This document shows positions 57,762 to 64,000 of a stretch of DNA of 64,000 bases, in pieces (within the stretch, counting starts at the first letter, position 1; every line of letters begins with the position of its first letter). Below the pieces are notes generated by a model. That model was given only the letters and a program-made list of their open reading frames with translations, did no database searches and was not told the origin of the DNA. This DNA comes from Psychrobacter immobilis (GTDB taxonomy: Bacteria; Pseudomonadota; Gammaproteobacteria; Pseudomonadales; Moraxellaceae). A program made the position numbers and the translations under genes. The stretch spans positions 62,001 to 126,000 of the forward strand of contig NZ_CAJGZM010000001.1 in assembly GCF_904846175.1 (NCBI RefSeq), in the 5' to 3' direction.

Positions 57762-59309
57762 TTAAACCGCCAAAGCCAAACCTTTTTTGACGCGCATATC
57801 GCCGGTTTCAACATAACGTTGATGCCAAGACAATGCTTCACTCAGGATATGAGGCGTTTGCATACCAGCAGTCTGTGCAGCGCGATCATAGTAATCTTGC
57901 AGCATAGGACGATAGTCTGGATGCGCACAGTTATCAATGATTTTTTGCGCGCGTTGACGCGGTGATAAACCACGCAAATCAGCCAAACCTTGCTCAGTGA
58001 CGATTACCATCACATCATGTTCGGTATGGTCAACGTGTGACACCATCGGCGTGATGCATGAAATAGCGCCACCTTTGGCAACCGAAGGACTTACAAACAT
58101 TGAGGTAAAGGCGTTACGAGCAAAGTCGCCAGAGCCGCCCAAACCATTCATCATGTTGGTGCCCATGACGTGGGTTGAGTTGACGTTGCCATAAAGGTCA
58201 CACTCAATCATCGCATTGATGGCCAACACGCCGAGACGACGCGAGACTTCAGGATGGTTGGTGATTTCTTGTGGACGCAGGATAATGCGTTTGCGCAATT
58301 CTTCAATATTGGCGTTAAAACGATCTAATGCATCTGGGCTTAACGACATGGCGGTTGCAGAAGCTTGGGTCATTTTGCCTGACATAATCAAATCTAACAT
58401 ACCGTCTTGCAATACTTCGGTATAGCCGGTTAAATTCTCAAACGGACTGGCTTGCAATCCTGCCAATACCGCATTGGCAACGTTACCCACACCTGATTGG
58501 ATAGGCAATAAGTTGGCTGGCATGCGACCTTTTTTCACTTCTTCATGGAAAAAGTCAATAATATAACCGGCAATTTTATTCGAGCATTCATCAGGATCAG
58601 CAAATTTGCTATTACGGTCTGGTGAATCTGTTAAGACCACGGCAACGACTTTATCCAAATCACAGGTCAGGTAAGGCGAGCCAACACGCTCACCCGGCGT
58701 GGTGATTGGAATTGGCTTACGATATGGCGGTACACCAATATCATCAAAGATATCATGCATGCCTTCTAATAACAGGCTTTGGCGGCTGTTTACTTCAAGA
58801 ATAATCTTGTCAGCATTATGCAACCATGCATTATTGGTACCGATAGAGGTAGAAGGAATCAGGCGACCATCTGGCAAGATACCGGCCACTTCAACCACCG
58901 CCACATGCATGTCACCGTAGAAACCAAAGGTGCTTTGCTGAGCGACATGCGATAAGTGCATATCAAAATAATGGGTTTCGCCGGCGTTAATTTGCTTACG
59001 GAGGGCAGCTTCTGACTGATAAGGCGTGCGCATCTTGATACCATTGGCTTCAGCCAATACACCATCACATTCTGCGGCAGTTGACGCGCCGGTTAACAAA
59101 CCGATTTTGAATTCTTCACCGCGTGCTTGAGCCGCTTTCATACGCTCTGCTAATGCAGCTGGGATGGCTTTTGGATAACCTGCTCCCGTAAAACCACTCA
59201 TTCCAACATTCATGTCATGTGAGATAAATGTCGCTGCTTGCTCCGCAGACATGATTTTTTCACGTAAACCTTCATGACGGACGCGCTCTTCGTGATTAAT
59301 TGCACTCAT
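57762..59309 (-). CDS. Acetyl-CoA hydrolase/transferase (succinyl-CoA:acetate CoA-transferase type)
   Basis: 515 residues; class I CoA-transferase fold. MSAEQAATFISHDMNVGMSG, FTGAGYPKAIPAALAE, and the C-terminal half with SGVGNVANAVLAGL, IECDLYGNVNSTHVMGTNMM (catalytic Glu in this region), then NGLGGSGDFARNA. In related bacteria such enzymes exchange CoA between succinate/propionate and acetate, bypassing succinyl-CoA synthetase. Length agrees with the family (about 500). ATG with AGGAAAAAAGGT upstream on the minus strand. Monocistronic. Confidence 0.92.
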   Translation of the reverse strand: MSAINHEERVRHEGLREKIMSAEQAATFISHDMNVGMSGFTGAGYPKAIPAALAERMKAAQARGEEFKIGLLTGASTAAECDGVLAEANGIKMRTPYQSEAALRKQINAGETHYFDMHLSHVAQQSTFGFYGDMHVAVVEVAGILPDGRLIPSTSIGTNNAWLHNADKIILEVNSRQSLLLEGMHDIFDDIGVPPYRKPIPITTPGERVGSPYLTCDLDKVVAVVLTDSPDRNSKFADPDECSNKIAGYIIDFFHEEVKKGRMPANLLPIQSGVGNVANAVLAGLQASPFENLTGYTEVLQDGMLDLIMSGKMTQASATAMSLSPDALDRFNANIEELRKRIILRPQEITNHPEVSRRLGVLAINAMIECDLYGNVNSTHVMGTNMMNGLGGSGDFARNAFTSMFVSPSVAKGGAISCITPMVSHVDHTEHDVMVIVTEQGLADLRGLSPRQRAQKIIDNCAHPDYRPMLQDYYDRAAQTAGMQTPHILSEALSWHQRYVETGDMRVKKGLALAV

Positions 59310-59864
59310 ACCTTTTTTCCTAGTAACTTCCCTATTAAAACCAAATTTTCATAATAATGATAAATTTGATACCGAAATAGCAATAAAATACGATGTCATA
59401 TATTAACAACTTTACAATAAAAGACAAGCCGATTGTTTTAGGTTTTGATATTGACTATTAAATTTTATTATAATAATTAACAATAGTTCATTATTATTGA
59501 TAATATTTAATCTTCTTTTTTAATTTTTTCGTAATGCTAATTTAAATTTTATTCAAATACATATAACCAAAAAACTTTTATACTTGTCTAGTATTTAAAA
59601 AATTTCTTCTAAAGAAATTAAAAATGGTTATTGAGATAATTGTAACTTTAAGGAACTCTAGACTGTCTTAAGCAGTAACTTTGGGCTGAGTTATACTCTG
59701 TTCTTTGGTAATTTACATTATGATAGAAGCAAATTTTTACCTTTATAATTAGACATTTATTGAATAAAAGCCATTAGAAGCAATATAAATAGAAGATATT
59801 TCTTAAAGAAAGAATAGAAAATATGATAAATATAATTTTTAAATAGTAGGAATTCATATAACTA

Positions 59865-59886
59865 TCATCTATCAATTAATAGATGA
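59865..59886. promoter_or_regulatory. Perfect 8-bp hairpin, possible sRNA or leader structure
   Basis: TCATCTAT pairs with ATAGATGA around CAATTA, followed by ATTTTT, which resembles a weak plus-strand terminator inside an otherwise gene-free region. Confidence 0.4.
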
Positions 59887-60031
59887 ATTTTTGAGATAGA
59901 GTAGCTTATTGACTAGCAGACCTATTTGAAAGTTTGTAGAAAACGGAATTAGTATTCGGTCATACTCATGTTTTATAATTGCAATGCACTTCATTATTTA
60001 TCATAACTTATTACTCATGATGACTTAAAGA

Positions 60032-60127
60032 ATGAAATATTGTTCTATATTTAAAAAATGTATTTGTGGGAAAGTATTTAAAGCACAGTGCTTTAATGTT
60101 GAAATGACTGCATTTGAGGTAAGATAA
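60032..60127 (+). CDS. Possible 31-residue Cys-rich peptide
   Basis: ATG at 60032 opens MKYCSIFKKCICGKVFKAQC and ends at TAA 60127. Four cysteines in 20 residues and basic character are unusual for random AT-rich sequence. The start lacks a good ribosome site (only TTAAAGA) and no homologue is recalled, so this may be chance. Confidence 0.2.
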   Translation: MKYCSIFKKCICGKVFKAQCFNVEMTAFEVR

Positions 60128-60225
60128 TAGCTAAAGACAAGTTATGAGAGATTTAGGTTTAAAAATATCTACAACATCAGGATAAAAGCGGCTTATCAGA
60201 TGATAGGTGAAACTAAGGACATATT

Positions 60226-61089
60226 ATGATAACGAAAGAGCACGTTTTGGCTTGTATAGATGGCTCAGCGGTGACTGGCTCAGTATGTGATTATGCGGCG
60301 TGGTATGCAAACAAGCTAGACATATCGGTGGCATTATTGTACGTCAGCGACGTAGCAGCTTCGGTCAGACGTGACTTATCTGGCGCCATTGGCATTAATA
60401 GTCGCCAGTCTTTACTCGATGAGTTATCCGAGTTGGATGAACAAAGAGCGCAAGTGGTGAACAGCTACAGCAATGCCTTGGTACAAGATGCAAAAAGCCA
60501 TATTCAAAGTGGTTTTAAAGATATAAACGTTTGTATCTATCAACGCCGCGGTAAGCTGCTGCCAGCGATTGAACATTTTCAAGCAAAAAATCGTGCCATC
60601 GTCATGGGACGCCGCGGTGAAGATCATAAGAACAGCCGCATCAATATTGGTAGCCAAATCGAAACGGTTGCCCGTGCCTCAAACATACCGGTGTTAATTT
60701 GTTCCGAGAAATTTAAAGAGCCCAAATCCTATATGGTGGCGTTTGATGGCAGTAAAACCGCGATGAATGCCATCCAGATGCTAGCGAAAAGCAATCTTTT
60801 ACAAGGGCTGCAAGGTCATATCGTGATGGTCGGTCATGATAATGAGACGTCTAAAAAAAGCCTTGCCAAGGCTGTTGCGCAATTAACAACAGCAGGATTT
60901 AACGTCCATGCCCATCAGCTCTCAGAACTTGATGCAGTTGATGGCTTACTCAGATTTCAGCTTGACAATAACATCGATATCATCGTGGTTGGGGCTTATG
61001 GACGCTCTAAACTCCAGCATTTATTTTTGGGTAGTACTACGACGGAGATTATTGCTAGCACCTTATCACCTGTTCTTTTGGTACGTTAA
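60226..61089 (+). CDS. Tandem universal stress protein (UspA family)
   Basis: 287 residues, two Usp domains (about 1-155 and 160-287). The second carries the ATP-binding motif VVGAYGRSKLQHLFLGSTTT (G-x-x-G-x-x-x-x-x-x-x-x-x-G-S/T); the first has VMGRRGEDHKNSRINIGSQI, a looser version. Such proteins are cytoplasmic and induced by stress or anaerobic growth. AAGGAC lies before the ATG. Convergent with the adhesin gene through a shared terminator. Confidence 0.9.
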   Translation: MITKEHVLACIDGSAVTGSVCDYAAWYANKLDISVALLYVSDVAASVRRDLSGAIGINSRQSLLDELSELDEQRAQVVNSYSNALVQDAKSHIQSGFKDINVCIYQRRGKLLPAIEHFQAKNRAIVMGRRGEDHKNSRINIGSQIETVARASNIPVLICSEKFKEPKSYMVAFDGSKTAMNAIQMLAKSNLLQGLQGHIVMVGHDNETSKKSLAKAVAQLTTAGFNVHAHQLSELDAVDGLLRFQLDNNIDIIVVGAYGRSKLQHLFLGSTTTEIIASTLSPVLLVR

Positions 61090-61182
61090 GTAGTTAAAAG
61101 CTGTTCTAGATAACGAGTTCAAACCATGTTTAATCTATTGTTTTAACGAAACCCATATATTTTATTCGTTATTTTCCATCCA

Positions 61183-61218
61183 TAAAAAAGCAAGGCATCT
61201 AATGCCTCACTTTTTTTG
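61183..61218. terminator. Bidirectional terminator
   Basis: AGGCAT / ATGCCT stem (61193-61207, loop CTA) with AAAAAAGCA to the left and CACTTTTTTTGC to the right; the A and T tracts extend the stem with a mismatch. Between the Usp gene (plus) and the adhesin gene (minus). Confidence 0.85.
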
Positions 61219-61274
61219 CTTTACTTGATGATTCAATGACTATTTAGCTTGGTTTAAATTAACTACATAGCTAA

Positions 61275-64000
61275 TTAGTCAAAGTGGAATCCTGCGCCGA
61301 TTGCAGCACCTACGTTCCCTTGGGTGTCCGCTGTGCCATTTAACTTCATCACCCAGCGTCCATCATTAGACATTTTAGAGAAGCCAATAGCGACAGCACT
61401 CTCACCATTGAATGTCGCGATACCTCCGCCTATCATGGGTTTACCGCTGATGAATGCTTGTGGCAATGAAGACATAGCCATCGCTGCTGAAATACCTGCG
61501 TTAGCGTCATCTTCGACTTCGCCAATTTTGTAGCCAAGCTCATTAATACTGTTACCCAAACCTCTACTAACAGCGTCTAATTGCCCGAAGTTCACAGCAT
61601 CTCTAGGCGCCATGCCATCCGCAACATTCGTCACCTTAGTGCCAGCTGCATTGATACCGGCAGCAGTCATACTAGGGGCAGTTTCACCATTACCTGCATA
61701 TATACCGGTTTTAGTGATACTAGGACCACCTGCAATGACGACTCCGTTTGTGCTGACGGTTGTATCACCAGTCGTCACGCTATCGACATTGATGTTGCCA
61801 TTTAAGTCAAACTTGATGCTACTGCCTTCAGCGGTGGTCTTAATGTTATTACCGCCTTTGAAGCTGAGTACGCTGCCATCACCGATTGGTTTATTAATGA
61901 CGGCACCGCTATCGGCTCCAAAGTTGAGACCAGCATCGATTTTGTCTTTGTTGGCTTTGATATTGGTGGTATTGGTACTGATATTCGCAGTATTCGTTAC
62001 GATATCAGCCGCGTTTTTGGTGATGTTGGTAGTGTTGGTTGCGATACTACCACTAAGATCATTAGCTATTACATAAAGCTGACCACCATTAACAGCATCT
62101 TTACTATCTTTTGTAATATCTCCATCCATAAGATTGGTAATCTTAGTGTTATTAGCATTAATACCAGCTACGGTGACACTAGGTCCACCTACAATCGTTA
62201 AACCATTGTTATTGAAGGTGTTAGCGCCTGCTTTTATACTATCTACACTAAGATTGGGATTCAGGTCAAAACTAACATCATTACTATCAGTAGTTTTAGA
62301 GAGAACAATATTGCCATCAGTGTTATTTAGATCAACGCTATCGCCACCTACTACTTTGCTAGCGTTAGCACCTTGGGCACTGATTCCCCAGCCTTTACCT
62401 AATGCAAAAGTTGTAGCCTCTAACTGTCCAACAGTAGCAGCGTCAGTAAAATCAATACCTGCCGCTACGTTTGTAATTCTATTGAAACCGTTGTCAATAC
62501 CTTTATTTGAAATAATAACATCGCCAAAGGTTGCACTATCAAGACTAGTTAAGTCTTTAGCAAGTTTGATTGTTAAAGTACTGTTTGTATCATTAGCCAC
62601 TACGCCAATGTTGTTACCAGAAGCGAGATTATCCAAGTCAGTTTCGCCGCCTTGAATGGTAAGCTTCTGACCAAGTTTACGATTAACAGTCGTCATGCTA
62701 TTGTCACCAGTAAAATCAAGACCTAAAGCAATATCAGCACTGTTTTTATCTACTGCTATGTTTGTCGCATATAACTGGCTACCGTTAATCGCATCAGTGC
62801 TGCTCTCATTAACCGCACCACTACTAACATGCTTTATCTGACGCTCATGTCCTTCCGAGCCAACAGATACTTGAGCACCAACTCCCTGCGCCGCTCCAGC
62901 GATATCGTACTCTACGCCACCAACGGTCATTTTCTCTTCTTTGGTTGCATCGGTGATTGTGGTTGAGCCTGCACCTAGTGCCACTGAGCCCTTTTTACTT
63001 GCTGAAGAGCCCATACCAAAGGCAGAAGATGCATCACCTGATGAGCTTGAACGCACACCCACAGCTGTGGAGAGGTCTCCTTCGGACTGTGCTTTGACAC
63101 CAATGGCGACAGATGCTGCACCAACTGATTCAGTATGTCCAGTATATGGAGTAGCTGAATTTTCTATAAGATCACCACCTGTATAATACTTAAACGTATC
63201 ATTTACTCCAGCAGTTTTTGAGGCATCATCTAAATCATCACCACCGATGGCGATGGAAGAGTGGCCGCTTGATTCAACGTTTGCACCAATGGCGATAGAT
63301 TGCTCTCCACTTGCTGTGGTGTTCTGACCACTCTCTCCGCTACCAATTGCTATTGCTTGTCCACCAGTCGCTGATGCATTGCCACCCATAGCCATGGCGT
63401 TTGGTTTGGTTGCACCCAAGTTATCAGCATTGCCAACCGCACTTGAATTCACACTATAGTACTTGGTTTTATTAGCGACGACTGTGTTAGATAAGCCTCT
63501 TAGTTGCGCCACATTCACCGCATCACTGTCTTTGGTACCAGCGGCTAGATTGACGATCTGACGATTGCCGTCTTTAGCATTGCCAAGAGAGACAGCACCA
63601 AGGCTTGTGCTGTTAGTCGCTGTGATAGCAGCTTTGTCTGCGACACTAGCATTTGTTGGCGCAAAGCCTAGTGCACCACCTGTAACGTTAGCCACTGATC
63701 TTGAACCTAGAGCTACACCATCATCTATGATGGACTGAGCACCAGCACCTAATGCGAGTGAACCTTTTGCTACTGCGGATGAGCCCACACCAAACGCTGA
63801 CGAGGCAGTACCGGCTGCACTTGAATGTATGCCAATCGCTGTTGCTAGGTTACCAGCAGACCGAGATTTAGCACCCATTGCTATGGAGGCTGCTCCACCT
63901 GCTTCAGTGTATCCTCCATAATTGTCACTGGTGTTTAGTAAGTCTCGACCAGCATAGTCATTGAAGGCTGCGTTTACACCGCCACTATTGAATGCTCCAG
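61275..64000 (-). CDS. Trimeric autotransporter adhesin (YadA-like), 5' partial
   Basis: At least 908 residues; the frame is open to the right edge, so the N-terminus and signal peptide lie outside. Head: YadA-type repeats such as GAASIAMGAKSRSAGNLATA and SSAFGVGSSAVAKGSLALGA. Neck and stalk follow: QIVNLAAGTKDSDAVNVAQL-like connectors, then coiled coil (NTTNITKNAADIVTNTANIS, with repeated NT/TN units). The C-terminal anchor (about the last 70 residues) has LPQAFISGKPMIGGGIATF, GESAVAIGFSKMSNDGRWVM and ends in GAGFHFD with terminal aromatic, as needed for outer-membrane insertion. Forms a trimeric surface fibre for adhesion or biofilm. An internal head duplication is visible (see findings). 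Confidence 0.93.
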   Translation of the reverse strand, partial: GAFNSGGVNAAFNDYAGRDLLNTSDNYGGYTEAGGAASIAMGAKSRSAGNLATAIGIHSSAAGTASSAFGVGSSAVAKGSLALGAGAQSIIDDGVALGSRSVANVTGGALGFAPTNASVADKAAITATNSTSLGAVSLGNAKDGNRQIVNLAAGTKDSDAVNVAQLRGLSNTVVANKTKYYSVNSSAVGNADNLGATKPNAMAMGGNASATGGQAIAIGSGESGQNTTASGEQSIAIGANVESSGHSSIAIGGDDLDDASKTAGVNDTFKYYTGGDLIENSATPYTGHTESVGAASVAIGVKAQSEGDLSTAVGVRSSSSGDASSAFGMGSSASKKGSVALGAGSTTITDATKEEKMTVGGVEYDIAGAAQGVGAQVSVGSEGHERQIKHVSSGAVNESSTDAINGSQLYATNIAVDKNSADIALGLDFTGDNSMTTVNRKLGQKLTIQGGETDLDNLASGNNIGVVANDTNSTLTIKLAKDLTSLDSATFGDVIISNKGIDNGFNRITNVAAGIDFTDAATVGQLEATTFALGKGWGISAQGANASKVVGGDSVDLNNTDGNIVLSKTTDSNDVSFDLNPNLSVDSIKAGANTFNNNGLTIVGGPSVTVAGINANNTKITNLMDGDITKDSKDAVNGGQLYVIANDLSGSIATNTTNITKNAADIVTNTANISTNTTNIKANKDKIDAGLNFGADSGAVINKPIGDGSVLSFKGGNNIKTTAEGSSIKFDLNGNINVDSVTTGDTTVSTNGVVIAGGPSITKTGIYAGNGETAPSMTAAGINAAGTKVTNVADGMAPRDAVNFGQLDAVSRGLGNSINELGYKIGEVEDDANAGISAAMAMSSLPQAFISGKPMIGGGIATFNGESAVAIGFSKMSNDGRWVMKLNGTADTQGNVGAAIGAGFHFD

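Larger units (their letters stand above)
59310..60225. other. 915-base AT-rich intergenic region with hairpins
   Basis: Very AT-rich divergent gap between the CoA transferase (minus) and uspA-like (plus) genes. Stems: AATTTCTT/AAAGAAATT (59598-59616), TTTCTTAAAGAAA (around 59797), TCATCTAT/ATAGATGA (59865-59886). No gene longer than about 30 codons; a 31-codon Cys-rich frame at 60032-60127 is treated separately. Could host a small RNA or extended leader. Confidence 0.5.

Noticed and set aside
61300..63190. Long plus-strand open frames opposite the adhesin gene
   Set aside because: They are composition shadows of the Ala/Ser/Thr/Asn-rich repeats on the other strand, with no ribosome sites or domains.

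Overview
The window looks like a chromosomal segment of a Moraxellaceae gammaproteobacterium, most likely Psychrobacter. This is an inference from protein character and gene content (hut cluster with a YjiH-type transporter, three-domain copper nitrite reductase, YadA-like adhesin, PACE exporter, Pst/Pho set); no 16S or other marker gene is present. No tRNA, rRNA or CRISPR array was seen.

Layout. 1-3.15 kb is a decayed accessory patch: a metallopeptidase pseudogene (YgjP/DUF45) with two in-frame stops, an orphan Fis-type DNA-binding domain, and an IS3-family remnant nested in an IS5-family remnant. 3.2-12.4 kb holds a DUF1003 membrane protein, then the histidine utilisation regulator hutC divergent from hutU-yjiH-hutH-hutG-hutI, with a HutC-like operator (TTGTATATACAA) in front of hutU. 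12.5-18.9 kb is on the minus strand: a Tat-exported PhoX-like phosphatase with its own Pho box, and a K+ uptake operon (TrkH/KtrB-type channel, KtrA-type regulator) followed closely by two uncharacterised lipoproteins. 19.5-29.9 kb carries a TerC/CBS membrane protein and the full kdpFABCDE operon behind KdpE-like boxes.

30-39.4 kb is mixed: PACE exporter/LysR pair, NAD-malic enzyme, pirin, a lost-5'-end scar joining an MFS transporter tail to an N-terminally truncated FMN-dependent hydroxyacid dehydrogenase, a lipoprotein, an M14 carboxypeptidase and a 273-bp IS5-like internal-deletion remnant. 39.4-47.2 kb is the phosphate module: phoB-phoR on the minus strand, pstS-pstC-pstA-pstB-phoU on the plus strand, with Pho boxes before phoB and pstS. 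47.3-53.4 kb has lipoproteins, a DUF1275 protein and a cysteine hydrolase-XapX-amidohydrolase cluster. 53.9-57.6 kb is a nitrite reduction cluster (nirK with fused cytochrome c, nirV, SCO) with an NsrR-like site upstream. The window ends with an acetyl-CoA hydrolase/transferase, a 0.9-kb AT-rich gap, a double universal stress protein and a trimeric autotransporter adhesin running off the right edge.

How it works together. Histidine is degraded to glutamate and formamide by the four Hut enzymes. Phosphate starvation should fire phoBR, pstSCAB-phoU and phoX through three Pho boxes of the same architecture. Potassium is handled by two systems (Ktr-type and Kdp). The nir cluster supplies nitrite reduction with its own copper chaperone and is probably NO-responsive.

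No complete, obviously new multi-gene system was found. The observations most worth following are the DUF3124/lipoprotein pair in the K+ operon, the anchorless PhoR, the Cys/His-rich tail of the amidohydrolase, the nirK control region and the two degradation scars.
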